NCBI RefSeq assembly: GCF_900100795.1
Contig: NZ_FNCO01000006.1
Location: 62,001 to 126,000 of the forward strand
Origin: Pseudomonas abietaniphila
Lineage (GTDB): Bacteria; Pseudomonadota; Gammaproteobacteria; Pseudomonadales; Pseudomonadaceae
Direction of reading: 5' to 3'
DNA length: 64,000 nt
Shown: positions 9,226 to 18,764 of the stretch, one piece after another
Position numbering within the stretch: position 1 is the first letter of the stretch
Layout: each line of letters begins with the position of its first letter
Notes under the pieces: model-generated
The model's input: the letters and a program-made list of their open reading frames with translations, nothing else
The model's database searches: none
Told to the model about the DNA's origin: nothing
Made by a program: the position numbers and the translations under genes

Positions 9226-10030
9226 CAGCAAAACCTGCGCGCATTCTGTGAAAGACAAAATAACCAAGTGCGGCGGTGAAACCAGCCACAAGAGAGTATC
9301 CAACCAATGCTGACCAGTTTACCGAACCACTTGAAAAGATTAGACTTCGAACCGCTTCTACAGGAATGGTCAACGGGTTTATGTTCAGCAACCATCGAAA
9401 CTGCACGGGGACCATTTCTGCCGGATAACAAATTGGAGCTGTAAACAACATAATCGTTGCAAGGCTACTCGTCAGTTGAGCCAAATCTCTAAAAAATACG
9501 CCAACAGCAGACAGCAACCAACCCACACCCACGGTAAAAACAACCAATGACGCTACAGGGATCGGCACAAGTAGAATGCTCGCAGAAAGATGCCCAGCAT
9601 AATAAGCAGATCCCGCGACCAAAATGATCATACCGAAGAAAACCCCAGTAACGGTGCTGGCTACATTGACCAGAGGTAGTATCTCCAGAGGAAATATGAC
9701 ACGTTTAACATATGAGGTATTGCTGATAATAAGCGAGGGTGCGCGCACGAGGGTATCGGCCAATAACCCATGCAATAAGATCCCGCCAAAGAGCAGTAAC
9801 CCAAACGGGACATCTTGACCGCTAGGGGTTTGTATTCCCCATCGCGAGCGCAGCACCACCTGAAACACAAATCCATATAAAAGTAGTTGTATCAAGGGTT
9901 GCCCAATCATCCATAATGCTCCAAGAAAGGAGCTCTTGTAGCGACTAGAGATGTCCCGAGCAGTCATCTGAAAGATTAGGCTACGATGGCGCAATAGCGA
10001 GCGCACACCGGAAACAATACCTGTGTTCAA
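9215..10030 (-). CDS. wzm: O-polysaccharide ABC exporter permease
   Basis: Membrane half of the O-antigen exporter: 271 residues with six predicted hydrophobic helices and the RDISSRYKSSFLGALW segment typical of Wzm/RfbD-type ABC-2 permeases. The frame begins with TTG, overlapping the stop of the upstream GT4 gene by four bases (TTGA at 10027-10030). This is the likely start given coupling, although a GTG eight codons on is possible. wzt follows with an 11-base overlap. The pair shows that this O-antigen is made by the ABC-dependent pathway rather than the Wzx/Wzy pathway. Confidence 0.9.
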   Translation of the reverse strand: MNTGIVSGVRSLLRHRSLIFQMTARDISSRYKSSFLGALWMIGQPLIQLLLYGFVFQVVLRSRWGIQTPSGQDVPFGLLLFGGILLHGLLADTLVRAPSLIISNTSYVKRVIFPLEILPLVNVASTVTGVFFGMIILVAGSAYYAGHLSASILLVPIPVASLVVFTVGVGWLLSAVGVFFRDLAQLTSSLATIMLFTAPICYPAEMVPVQFRWLLNINPLTIPVEAVRSLIFSSGSVNWSALVGYSLVAGFTAALGYFVFHRMRAGFADVL

Positions 10031-11214
10031 TTTTTTTGCCTCACAGAATCTGATGCTCGCCGTGCCCCGGCGTTAACAGAGCGCATAAGTGAAGTCACGA
10101 CACGCATGAATGATAATGCGAATTCCCTTTGACATTGCCCATAGTCAATAATCTTACGTTCAGGGTCAATAGAAGCATATTTCTCCATGATCGCGGCGAG
10201 ATCGAAAGCGGCATTCGGATTAAAAAATTCAATATTTTCTTTTGCCTGTTCCATATTCGCTGGAATCGCCGACGCGATGACATACTGAGAGACTGATTTA
10301 GCATCTTCAATTACCGTGGACCAGCCTTCAAACAACGACGGTTGGACGATACTCACAGCCTCTTTGAAGATAACCATTTGATCTTCACGAGGGATAAACC
10401 CGAGAAAAACGACATTTTGCGACAGTCCCAACTGGGCGACTTTATCCTTCAACTTTTTAGTGTGATCTGGAGCTCGATGATCATGCTCTTTTCCTGAAAA
10501 CGCTACAACCACTTCAACGCCGCGTTTTTTCAAAAGCTGTACAGCATCGATCACAACTTCGTGATTCTTATGTACCCAGAACTGATTGGGGCAGTAGAAA
10601 AATCGCCTGTCAAGATCGTACTTCTTCAAAACCTCTAAGTGATCAGCCTTACCGTCAGACTGCTCAAAAGTCGCAAACTGCACGACATGTTTTTGTACGT
10701 CGGCTTCCGGATAAAACTCTTCAAAGTCATGACGTGCAGCGTCACTACTGAACAGGACGTGCTTATAAGAAGTAAAATACTCTCGATGCTGTTGCTCACG
10801 AGCAGCTAGTTCAGACGCGTCAAAAAAACCAGGCAGTCGCTTGTCCTGAAAATCAGGAATCCAGCAGACGGTTTGCTGCATGGTCTTATCGATAGGATAT
10901 GGAAATATCATATCGAACTGAAACTCCTGCTTACGAAACCACGGCGTTAACCAGGACAAATACTTTATCCTCCTAGATATCCCCCCGTCGATCCCCTTGA
11001 TCAGCTCTGGCTTAGTCCAGTGTAAATTTAAATATCCTGTGCTTCGCCTAATAAAGTCAAAGGATTTTTCCGAATGACTTATAATCCACACTTCTGGCCT
11101 AACACTTTCATCGACTAGTTTTAACGAACTTACCAAATTTTTTATATAATAGGTACCACCAATCCAGCTTTCGTCATAGTTGAACGGTATACCAATCACT
11201 GGACGCTTTATCAC
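10027..11214 (-). CDS. Glycosyltransferase family 4 (GT1-like)
   Basis: A 395-residue GT-B enzyme. The C-terminal half contains FYCPNQFWVHKNHEVVIDA (donor-binding entry), a VVFLGFIPREDQ segment and the EGWSTVIEDAKS motif, which carries the EX7E pair of GT4 enzymes. The N-terminal half has the GGTYYIKNLV loop typical of acceptor binding. It sits between the epimerase gene (46-base gap) and wzm (TTGA overlap). It likely builds the O-unit or the adaptor region. Sugar donor and linkage are not predictable. Confidence 0.8.
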   Translation of the reverse strand: MIKRPVIGIPFNYDESWIGGTYYIKNLVSSLKLVDESVRPEVWIISHSEKSFDFIRRSTGYLNLHWTKPELIKGIDGGISRRIKYLSWLTPWFRKQEFQFDMIFPYPIDKTMQQTVCWIPDFQDKRLPGFFDASELAAREQQHREYFTSYKHVLFSSDAARHDFEEFYPEADVQKHVVQFATFEQSDGKADHLEVLKKYDLDRRFFYCPNQFWVHKNHEVVIDAVQLLKKRGVEVVVAFSGKEHDHRAPDHTKKLKDKVAQLGLSQNVVFLGFIPREDQMVIFKEAVSIVQPSLFEGWSTVIEDAKSVSQYVIASAIPANMEQAKENIEFFNPNAAFDLAAIMEKYASIDPERKIIDYGQCQREFALSFMRVVTSLMRSVNAGARRASDSVRQKN

Positions 11215-11260
11215 AAAAAAACTCCGCTACTTATCCAAATTCGCCAGGTACGAAGAATCA

Positions 11261-12151
11261 TCAAAGATTTTTCATCCAGCTGGCAACGCGTTCCAAACCT
11301 AATTGCAAGTCAAACTCCGGTTGAAAACCCAAGCTGCTAAGGTATGAGATATCCGCTTGCCAATGCGTGGGATCACCTAATCGCTCCGTGCCAGAAAACT
11401 TGATGTCTTTGTGGAAGCCCAACGCACCGATGAGATGATGGGCAGCTTCAGAAATGGTCGATGCAGTCCCGCTAGCGACATTAATAGCTCGCCCATCGAA
11501 GGCTCCTTCACGGAGGAGGACATCAATACTAGACGCTATATCTTCCACATATACAAAATCACGCGTCTCTTGCCCCGTTCCAAATAGCTCTATATTCTGA
11601 TTGGTCAATGCCTTCTGAAACACGTCCCAAAATATCTGCTTTTTCAACCCAGGTCCATAAGCGGAGAAAACCCTCAGCGATATGGTTTTTAGTTGATGAA
11701 GCTCATGATACTCACGACACAACTGTTCAGCATATTGCTTATGCCACCCATAAGGCGAAACGGGATTTAGCGCAGCTACTTCCGAGACCGGTGAGGAAAA
11801 GGGGTTGCCATAAACGGCCGCACTTGAAAAATGAACATAACGAGAATGAGGAGCTTTGGCTCGAATGGCTTCCAGCATCTGTGCTACGCGGACGGTATTG
11901 AGGGTATAGTCGTAGAGAGGATCATCAAACGACGCTGGTACACTTGCTGCTCCGGTACAGTTTACACACACATCTGGTTGAACGAGCTCGAACAGCGACA
12001 TGAAATCTGGATTATGAGGATTAAAAACCAGACATTCCCGATCTGCCAGCTTATTGATATCGGCACGCACAACTTCATGACCTAGTAACCCAAACTTCCT
12101 AACCAAATGGTGACCTATGAACCCGTTGGAGCCCATTATCAGGATTTTCAT
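11261..12151 (-). CDS. NAD-dependent sugar epimerase/dehydratase (extended SDR)
   Basis: A 296-residue extended SDR protein with the nucleotide-binding GSNGFIGHH motif at residues 7-15, the FSSAAVYG serine segment and SPYGWHKQY giving the catalytic YxxxK. This fits the UDP-glucose/GDP-sugar 4-epimerase or 4-keto-reductase group. It does not carry the specific motifs of Rmd, Fcl or RmlD that would identify the product. The start codon overlaps the stop of the preceding three-domain gene by four bases (ATGA at 12148-12151). It probably supplies a second nucleotide sugar for the glycosyltransferases in the cluster. Confidence 0.75.
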   Translation of the reverse strand: MKILIMGSNGFIGHHLVRKFGLLGHEVVRADINKLADRECLVFNPHNPDFMSLFELVQPDVCVNCTGAASVPASFDDPLYDYTLNTVRVAQMLEAIRAKAPHSRYVHFSSAAVYGNPFSSPVSEVAALNPVSPYGWHKQYAEQLCREYHELHQLKTISLRVFSAYGPGLKKQIFWDVFQKALTNQNIELFGTGQETRDFVYVEDIASSIDVLLREGAFDGRAINVASGTASTISEAAHHLIGALGFHKDIKFSGTERLGDPTHWQADISYLSSLGFQPEFDLQLGLERVASWMKNL

Positions 12152-14586
12152 TCTGTGACTCCCACTTTTCGAGCAATAAATGAATAAGGTCGCCCTGCTA
12201 TCTTTGCTTCATCTATGGTTCGGGCGGTTTCTTCAGAATGAGGAAAATAGTTTATCGGGCTTTCTGCAAATCGGTACTGCTGTAGCAGTCGGAAACCTGC
12301 CAATTCTAAGAAGCTGACATACTCATCTGCACGATAAGCATTCTCTCCCCCACTGTATTTTTGAAAAGGATGACCTTGTAAGAAATTTTCCTTGTCATCA
12401 GTATCGTAGATGACGTGCTCACGGACCAGCATACTAACTCCATCGACGGAGAGCAGTCCATGGATAGTGCGTAGAGCAGTGACGGGATCGCTAAAGTGAT
12501 GGACAACTTGTCGGCAGAATACTACATCATAAAGACCATGCGGCTCAAAATCCTCTAGCATGGTATGAGATACGCGCATCCGCGAGTTTATAGTAGGGTC
12601 AACGTGTTTTTGTACATGTTCTGTAAGTACTCGGGCTGCTTTCGCGCCTACTATGTCATCGCCGCAAGGTTCGGATAGCGTTACTTCGTATCCTTCGAGG
12701 GCAAGTGCAACACTCATCACCCCACCGCCACCCCCCACATCCAAAATTTTCTTTGCGCCCGGCGCATGCTTGCGCAACTCAGCTAATGTATACGAAAACT
12801 CTGCGGAGCTTTGATAGCGTAAAAGTGACGCATAAAGATCTTTGTGAAGATAAGCGTCTTTCAACATTTGCTGACTTTCAGGATCACCCTGTAGAGCATG
12901 AATAATTTCGCCCCATTCCCAGCGATCACGGGGAACCAATCCGATAAACTTTGCAGGTGTTCCAGCATATATAGTATAAGGAGGAATGTTTTTTGTCACC
13001 AGAGATCTGGAACCTACCACTGCTCCTTTACCAATCGTCACTCCCTTTAAAATCGCCGTTTCAAATCCTACCCAAACATCGTCTTCAATAAAAATTGGGG
13101 CAGATTGTACTTGCGACCAGTCCTTAAACGCTCCCATTCGTCCAGCTTCAACACCAACTTTCCAGTCGTATGCGTCATTCTTCCGAACGTCCGGATTTAA
13201 AGAATGAGAATTAGAGTCCATAAGTGTACAGCCCCAGGATAGCATCACATGGTTTCCAATGTGTATACCCGCCTCTTGCGTACATACAATCTGCGTCCCG
13301 CCACCTATCGATGTCTTGCTGCCAATTGTAATCGTTCCAATCCCTCGTTCAAATATGTAACTCCCGCCAACGAGACTATAGTCACCAACAATCACGTAAG
13401 GGCGTTGTTCAATATTTACGCGCACATCCACATAAATAGGTTCTAAACGAGTACCAATTCCCGTATGCAGAAATTTGTTCCCACCCGAATCAAATCCAGA
13501 ATGATTAACTTGGCGAAGGATCAAGTTTTTTATTTTCTTCACGCCAATAACTAATCGCCGAACCAATGCGCCCTTTAGTCTGCGAATGAATCTTTCGGCT
13601 CCGTCTCTACTGCACCGATTCCGTAGACGTCTTAACCTGATTAGCCTATCCATCACACTATAATTTCTAGCTCTTATTGCCCTTGCAAACGCTTTTGAAA
13701 CCCAATCACCATGGGCTTCTGCAAACTCAAGCTCTTCCTCGGTTACGTCCGCACCCAACCGTTCTACAAACTCCTGCCTATTTTCCGCTGTTACATGAGC
13801 TTGATAAAAGCCGACTGGAAGAATATATGTCGTCACGGAAGGCGTTAGTTTCTCATAAGCATCAAAGCGCCTAAAAAGTTCAAGACATAGCCTCCTCACT
13901 TCCAGAAAGTCAAATACCTTTGAGTCGTTCGTTTTGGTAGTAGAAGATGGACGCTGATAATACGCATACGAAATACCTGCATCGACATAAACGCGTCGCG
14001 CAGTAAGCATAAGATGAATCGCGAACGGATGATCCTCATAAAACACCCCTTTCGCAAACTGGATATTGTTTTCCAGTAGATGTTGGCGATTAGAGATCAG
14101 TCGCCAGGGTGGCGTGTTCCAACAAGAAACCGCCGCAAAAGTATCTGCGCTTTGCAGTGGATCTATCAAACGCCCGGAAATTGCCGAAGGCACCAGAGAC
14201 GACGGTAGTGCAGGCTTGTCATCATAAGCGTACTCAAAATTGACCAAAAGCACATCTGGGTGTTGTTGGGACAAAATCCTGGTCAGCCTCGCCAGGACGG
14301 ATGGAAGAAGCCAATCATCAGAGTCGACGAACCAGACGTACTCACCTTGAGCCTTTTCCAAGGCGTTGGAACGAGCTGCACCCTGACCGGCATTTGCTTG
14401 AAAAATTATTTTGAGCCTTGAATCACGCGCTTGATACTCTTCAGCTATCTGTTGAGTGCTATCCGTCGACCCATCATTAACCAGGATAACTTCGAAGTCA
14501 CTGAATGGCTGAAGAAAAATAGAATCAAGGCACTTTGAGAGCGTCTCTTGTGCGTTAAAAGCAGGAATGATAAACGAAATTTTCAT
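12148..14586 (-). CDS. Three-domain fusion: GT2 + hexapeptide acyltransferase + SAM methyltransferase
   Basis: An 812-residue protein joining three enzymes usually coded separately. Residues about 1-240 are a GT2 glycosyltransferase (SFIIPAFNAQETL start; VDSDDW metal motif). Residues about 374-549 are a left-handed beta-helix acyltransferase with repeated hexapeptides, a likely catalytic histidine in DSNSHSLNP (about 461) and the PPYTIYAGTPAKFIG end. Residues about 614-812 are a class I methyltransferase (ILDVGGGGGV SAM loop, then FCRQVVHHF). The ATG at 14586 overlaps the upstream stop by four bases and begins directly at the GT2 core. Inference: one protein adds a sugar and then acetylates and methylates it, possibly as the chain-end cap seen by the Wzt C-terminal domain. 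Confidence 0.8.
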   Translation of the reverse strand: MKISFIIPAFNAQETLSKCLDSIFLQPFSDFEVILVNDGSTDSTQQIAEEYQARDSRLKIIFQANAGQGAARSNALEKAQGEYVWFVDSDDWLLPSVLARLTRILSQQHPDVLLVNFEYAYDDKPALPSSLVPSAISGRLIDPLQSADTFAAVSCWNTPPWRLISNRQHLLENNIQFAKGVFYEDHPFAIHLMLTARRVYVDAGISYAYYQRPSSTTKTNDSKVFDFLEVRRLCLELFRRFDAYEKLTPSVTTYILPVGFYQAHVTAENRQEFVERLGADVTEEELEFAEAHGDWVSKAFARAIRARNYSVMDRLIRLRRLRNRCSRDGAERFIRRLKGALVRRLVIGVKKIKNLILRQVNHSGFDSGGNKFLHTGIGTRLEPIYVDVRVNIEQRPYVIVGDYSLVGGSYIFERGIGTITIGSKTSIGGGTQIVCTQEAGIHIGNHVMLSWGCTLMDSNSHSLNPDVRKNDAYDWKVGVEAGRMGAFKDWSQVQSAPIFIEDDVWVGFETAILKGVTIGKGAVVGSRSLVTKNIPPYTIYAGTPAKFIGLVPRDRWEWGEIIHALQGDPESQQMLKDAYLHKDLYASLLRYQSSAEFSYTLAELRKHAPGAKKILDVGGGGGVMSVALALEGYEVTLSEPCGDDIVGAKAARVLTEHVQKHVDPTINSRMRVSHTMLEDFEPHGLYDVVFCRQVVHHFSDPVTALRTIHGLLSVDGVSMLVREHVIYDTDDKENFLQGHPFQKYSGGENAYRADEYVSFLELAGFRLLQQYRFAESPINYFPHSEETARTIDEAKIAGRPYSFIARKVGVTE

Positions 14587-15515
14587 AATAAATTCTTTAC
14601 ATTCAGAAAGTTCGCGAGCTTGCGAAAAGCTCTGAGCAACCAAGATCTATGTCCCCGGACCTTCTCCGCTGCACTAGATCTCGTAGCATTCATATGCGTT
14701 AATTTTATATGCTTCGCGTTAAACGCAGCAATTACGGCAGCCTCTAATTGCTCGTCGGCGTCATATTTAGCAAGGATTGCAGGCACAGCCCTTCCATCAG
14801 ACCAACCTCGAACAGCTTTGAAAATTACTTCTGCCTCAAGTTTCGTCAAACTGGGAAAGTTCCCCACAATGACCGAATAGGTTTCATTCATTATAAGTTC
14901 GTCATTAGACGATGAGGCACCTGTCAAGCTGAACTTAACAAGAACTTCTTCTATCTGCACACAACTGCAACTAGCCAATATCGCTCGATGCACCCATTGA
15001 GCATCCGCGCAGATTCGATACCCCAGATTGTAACTCCCTACCTTGGTATAAGTATCAGGTGTGACAAACATACTGTTATGACAGAAAGGAATCCCGCTTA
15101 CTAGAGCGCCAATCCCATAAGCCTCATCAACTCTTCGATTTGAAGCGCCATCCTCAGAAACAAGCAGCGCACCGCCGGCGACAATGTCTGTTCTCTCTCG
15201 CTGCCACGCATTATCTACCAACGACAGCGAATTTTCCGCTAACTGGTCGTCCGAACCAATGACGCAAATAAGATCACCAGTAGCATGTGCTATGCCCTTG
15301 TTAATCGCGTCGTAAATACCTCTATCCGGCTCAGAGATCAGGATGCATGTCAGCTCTTTATATGTTTGCACCAACTCGACTGTATTATCACGAGAGGATC
15401 CATCGATGATAATGACTTCGACATGCGGCCATTTTTGCTTTCGAATAGAATCCAATGTCGCCAGCAACGTGAGCCCCGAATTAAAAGTCGGAACTATCAC
15501 GCTAAATTTTGTCAT
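14583..15515 (-). CDS. Glycosyltransferase family 2
   Basis: First gene of the - strand O-antigen run. A GT2 enzyme of about 310 residues: FSVIVPTFNSGLTLLATL at the start, IIDGSSRDNT, the GSDDQL metal motif near residue 90 and a conserved central region as in WcaA/colanic acid-type transferases. The ATG at 15515 has AAGG at eight bases and starts at the core; the frame is open back to 15572. It shares four bases (ATGA) with the next gene, so both are probably co-translated. The donor sugar is not identifiable. Confidence 0.8.
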   Translation of the reverse strand: MTKFSVIVPTFNSGLTLLATLDSIRKQKWPHVEVIIIDGSSRDNTVELVQTYKELTCILISEPDRGIYDAINKGIAHATGDLICVIGSDDQLAENSLSLVDNAWQRERTDIVAGGALLVSEDGASNRRVDEAYGIGALVSGIPFCHNSMFVTPDTYTKVGSYNLGYRICADAQWVHRAILASCSCVQIEEVLVKFSLTGASSSNDELIMNETYSVIVGNFPSLTKLEAEVIFKAVRGWSDGRAVPAILAKYDADEQLEAAVIAAFNAKHIKLTHMNATRSSAAEKVRGHRSWLLRAFRKLANFLNVKNLL

Positions 15516-16214
15516 CGGGTTACCTTGAGCCATCTCAACCATTGACCTTTCCGAATTCGCAATCAATTTCAAAAATCCACATCCGCTATGGTCCTTTCGC
15601 GCCCCAACCCTGAGTAATCGGCTGGCTCAACTCTAACAATCCGCAATTATAAACGCCCCAGCACACCGACCCGCCGGGACACTTAGAGTAGAAAATCGCT
15701 TCTCCATCGACTCCCTGACATGCAGTCCGTGAAGAGAATCCCCCCTTGGAGGAGATGTTTAATTTTACAAGACATATGGTCTACGCAGTCAGAAATCGAG
15801 GCTACAAGACCTGGCATGTCGTCGACTGAGATTGCTTTTTGGATAACCACGTGTTAGATCTTAGCGAATGTGCATTTTCAGCATACGATCATCGCTGATA
15901 TGCCTTGTGCGGGTAGCGCCAATCCTATAGCGATGCTCTCATCCAACTTGAGCACAGTTACAAATTCCATTTTTCGCCCTCCACCGGTGCGCACTTTATA
16001 ACGGATCGGACCCAACCAAAATTCATGGAGCGTACGATTAGAGATATCAGCGACTCTACATAAACGCATTTTACCGCAAACACCTCAACTTACCTATTCA
16101 GACAATACAAAACTATCATATGCGGCACGATTCTATGGTTGCCATTGGAGACTAGTTACTTGGTACTGAAGCCAATGCACCTCGATCTCGAATTTCCAAT
16201 AAAACCCGCGCCCA
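15516..16214 (-). other. Gene-poor junction between the O-antigen operon and rpsA
   Basis: About 700 bases with no recognised gene, AT-richer than the rpsA side. It must hold the promoter of the leftward O-antigen operon, but no clear sigma-70 box or JUMPstart/ops element was seen. Two small frames exist. One is a 63-codon frame at 15878-16069 on the - strand with no recognised family. The other is a 24-codon frame at 15755-15829 on the + strand preceded closely by GGAGG. Neither is convincing. In P. aeruginosa the ihfB gene lies next to rpsA at this position; no trace of it is visible here. Confidence 0.6.
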
Positions 16215-16244
16215 CAAAAAAGGGCGACCGAAGTCGCCCTTTTT
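16215..16244 (-). terminator. Rho-independent terminator of rpsA
   Basis: Reading leftward, GGGCGAC-TTCG-GTCGCCC forms a perfect seven-pair stem with a UUCG tetraloop followed by a run of six T. It lies 17 bases past the rpsA stop codon, so it should end the cmk/rpsA transcript and isolate it from the O-antigen operon, which runs the same way. Confidence 0.92.
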
Positions 16245-16261
16245 CAATGGTCAGACAGAAC

Positions 16262-17953
16262 TCAGTTCTGTTTTTCCATTTGAGCACGCAGCAGGTCGCC
16301 CAGAGTGGTCGGACCCGTGTTTTCTGCGGTTTCAGGCTTGCTACGCAGGCTCTGAATCGCTTCTTTCTCGTCTTCAACGTCTTTCGACTTGATGGACAAG
16401 CTGATCACGCGGCTCTTGCGGTCAACGCTGATGATCTTGGCTTCGATCTCTTCGCCTTCTTTCAGAACGTTACGCGCGTCTTCAACGCGGTCACGGCTGA
16501 TTTCGGAAGCTTTCAGAGTCGCTTCGATGTCGTCGGCCAGAGTGATGATGGCGCCTTTGGCGTCAACTTCTTTAACGATACCGCGAACGATAGCGCCTTT
16601 GTCATTGACAGTGACGTACTCGGAGAACGGATCGCTTTCCAGCTGCTTGATACCCAGCGAGATGCGCTCACGCTCTGGATCAACAGACAGGATCACGGTG
16701 TCGAGTTCGTCGCCCTTCTTGAAGCGACGTACGGCTTCTTCGCCCACTTCGTTCCAAGAGATGTCGGACAGGTGAACCAGGCCGTCGATGCCGCCGTCCA
16801 GACCAATGAAGATACCGAAATCGGTGATCGACTTGATGGTGCCGGAGATCTTGTCGCCCTTGTTGAACTGGCCAGAGAAATCTTCCCACGGGTTAGATTT
16901 GCACTGCTTGATGCCCAGGGAGATACGACGACGCTCTTCGTCGATGTCCAGAACCATGACTTCCACTTCATCGCCAACCTGAACGACTTTCGATGGGTGG
17001 ATGTTCTTGTTGGTCCAGTCCATTTCGGAAACGTGTACCAGGCCTTCCACGCCTTCTTCCAGCTCTGCGAAGCAGCCGTAGTCGGTCAGGTTGGTAACAC
17101 GCGCGGTCACGCGAGTGCCTTCTGGGTAACGTGCCTTGATAGCAACCCATGGGTCTTCGCCCAGTTGCTTCAGGCCCAGGGAAACACGATTGCGCTCGCG
17201 ATCGTACTTCAGGACTTTTACATCGATCTCATCGCCAACGTTGACGATTTCCGATGGATGCTTGATACGCTTCCAGGCCATGTCGGTGATGTGCAGCAGG
17301 CCATCGACGCCACCCAGATCGACGAATGCGCCGTAATCGGTGAGGTTCTTGACGATACCCTTGACCTGTTGGCCTTCCTGCAGCGATTCCAGCAGAGCTT
17401 CGCGCTCGGCGCTGTTTTCGGCTTCCAGGACACTGCGACGGGAAACGACAACGTTGTTGCGCTTCTGGTCCAGCTTGATGACCTTGAATTCCAGCTCTTT
17501 GCCTTCCAGGTGCGTGGTGTCGCGCACTGGACGGACGTCAACCAGAGAACCTGGCAGGAACGCACGGATGCCGTTAACGTCGACAGTGAAGCCGCCTTTA
17601 ACCTTACCGTTGATAACGCCCTTGACCACTTCTTCAGCTGCGAAAGCCGCTTCCAGAACGATCCAGCACTCAGCACGCTTGGCTTTTTCGCGGGACAGCT
17701 TGGTCTCGCCAAAGCCGTCTTCGACCGCGTCCAGCGCAACGTGCACTTCGTCGCCGATCTTGATGGTCAGCTCGCCGGCATCGTTGTGGAACTGCTCCAG
17801 CGGGATGAGGCCTTCAGACTTCAGACCAGCGTGAACGGTGACCCAACCAGCCTGGTAATCGATATCGACGATGATCGCGGTGATGATCGAACCGGCCTGA
17901 AGGTTAAGAGTCTTTAGGCTTTCTTCGAAAAGTTCAGCAAAGCTTTCGCTCAT
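16262..17953 (-). CDS. rpsA: 30S ribosomal protein S1
   Basis: Binds mRNA on the small ribosomal subunit during initiation. The 563-residue product contains six successive S1/OB-fold repeats, the later ones showing the recurrent VxGxVxxxxDxGxFVxL and SLGxKQ signatures (for example [10 protein letters not shown] and [10 protein letters not shown]). The frame is open back to 18106, but the ATG at 17953 gives the canonical [13 protein letters not shown] start and has AGGAA upstream. It lies 121 bases after cmk, as in other Pseudomonas. A strong terminator follows. Confidence 0.98.
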   Translation of the reverse strand: MSESFAELFEESLKTLNLQAGSIITAIIVDIDYQAGWVTVHAGLKSEGLIPLEQFHNDAGELTIKIGDEVHVALDAVEDGFGETKLSREKAKRAECWIVLEAAFAAEEVVKGVINGKVKGGFTVDVNGIRAFLPGSLVDVRPVRDTTHLEGKELEFKVIKLDQKRNNVVVSRRSVLEAENSAEREALLESLQEGQQVKGIVKNLTDYGAFVDLGGVDGLLHITDMAWKRIKHPSEIVNVGDEIDVKVLKYDRERNRVSLGLKQLGEDPWVAIKARYPEGTRVTARVTNLTDYGCFAELEEGVEGLVHVSEMDWTNKNIHPSKVVQVGDEVEVMVLDIDEERRRISLGIKQCKSNPWEDFSGQFNKGDKISGTIKSITDFGIFIGLDGGIDGLVHLSDISWNEVGEEAVRRFKKGDELDTVILSVDPERERISLGIKQLESDPFSEYVTVNDKGAIVRGIVKEVDAKGAIITLADDIEATLKASEISRDRVEDARNVLKEGEEIEAKIISVDRKSRVISLSIKSKDVEDEKEAIQSLRSKPETAENTGPTTLGDLLRAQMEKQN

Positions 17954-18074
17954 TTTAATTCCTGTTGATAAGGGCGAAGAATACGCCCATCTGCCACGTT
18001 CCAGACAACGTGGGTTTCGTTCATATGAAAGAAAGCCTGCGGGACTTTGACTGGTCTCCCACATGGCTTCCTGG

Positions 18075-18764
18075 TCATCCAGCGAGATCGCGAAGTGCGA
18101 CTTCACTCAGGATGCGTTCAAGCACCTGCTCGATGGATAATTCGGTGGAATCCAGCTGAATGGCGTCTTGCGCCGGCTTGAGCGGGGCTACCGCTCGCTG
18201 GGTGTCTCGCTCGTCGCGAACACGTATCTCATCTAGCAGACTCGACAGACTAACATCGTCACCCTTGGCCTTCAACTGCAAATATCGACGGCGCGCACGC
18301 TCTTCGGCACTGGCCGTCAGAAAAACCTTCAAGGGCGCGGCCGGGAACACCACGGTTCCCATGTCTCGACCGTCTGCAATGAGGCCGGGAAATTCCTGAA
18401 ATGCCCGCTGGCGCTGCAGCAGGGCTTCGCGCACCGCTGGCAGGGACGCCACTTGCGACGCACCACTGCCGATCTGCTCGTTGCGGATCGCCAGCGTGAC
18501 GTCTTCGCCTTCAAGAATGATGCGTTGACCGTGATCGTCGGTGGCGGCTTCGAACTGAACGTCCAGATGCGCGGCCAGAAGCTTCAGCGCTTCTTCGTTG
18601 GTCAGGTCGACACCGTGGTTGCGGGCGGCGAACGCCAGCAGACGGTAAAGCGCGCCGGAATCCAGCAGGCACCAACCCAGACGTTTGGCCAGCAAACCCG
18701 CCACTGTCCCTTTCCCGGAACCGCTAGGTCCATCGATCGTAATGACCGGAGCTTGAGCTTTCAC
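18075..18764 (-). CDS. cmk: Cytidylate kinase
   Basis: Phosphorylates CMP and dCMP with ATP. The protein begins with [19 protein letters not shown], whose P-loop GPSGSGKGT is diagnostic, followed by LLDSGALYR and [11 protein letters not shown], the CMP-binding and lid segments. A GTG start at 18764 overlaps the aroA stop by four bases (GTGA) and gives 229 residues, the usual length; the frame is open a little further upstream but that part lies inside aroA. Translation is likely coupled to tyrA-aroA. rpsA follows. Confidence 0.96.
   Translation of the reverse strand: MKAQAPVITIDGPSGSGKGTVAGLLAKRLGWCLLDSGALYRLLAFAARNHGVDLTNEEALKLLAAHLDVQFEAATDDHGQRIILEGEDVTLAIRNEQIGSGASQVASLPAVREALLQRQRAFQEFPGLIADGRDMGTVVFPAAPLKVFLTASAEERARRRYLQLKAKGDDVSLSSLLDEIRVRDERDTQRAVAPLKPAQDAIQLDSTELSIEQVLERILSEVALRDLAG

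Noticed and set aside
7840..9303. Longer wzt start at 9303
   Set aside because: The first 26 codons overlap wzm, are not similar to Wzt, and the ATG at 9225 fits the usual wzm/wzt junction.
16139..17917. 592-codon + strand frame opposite rpsA
   Set aside because: It is antisense to a certain gene, has no recognisable domain and arises from the GC-rich third-position codon bias of rpsA.
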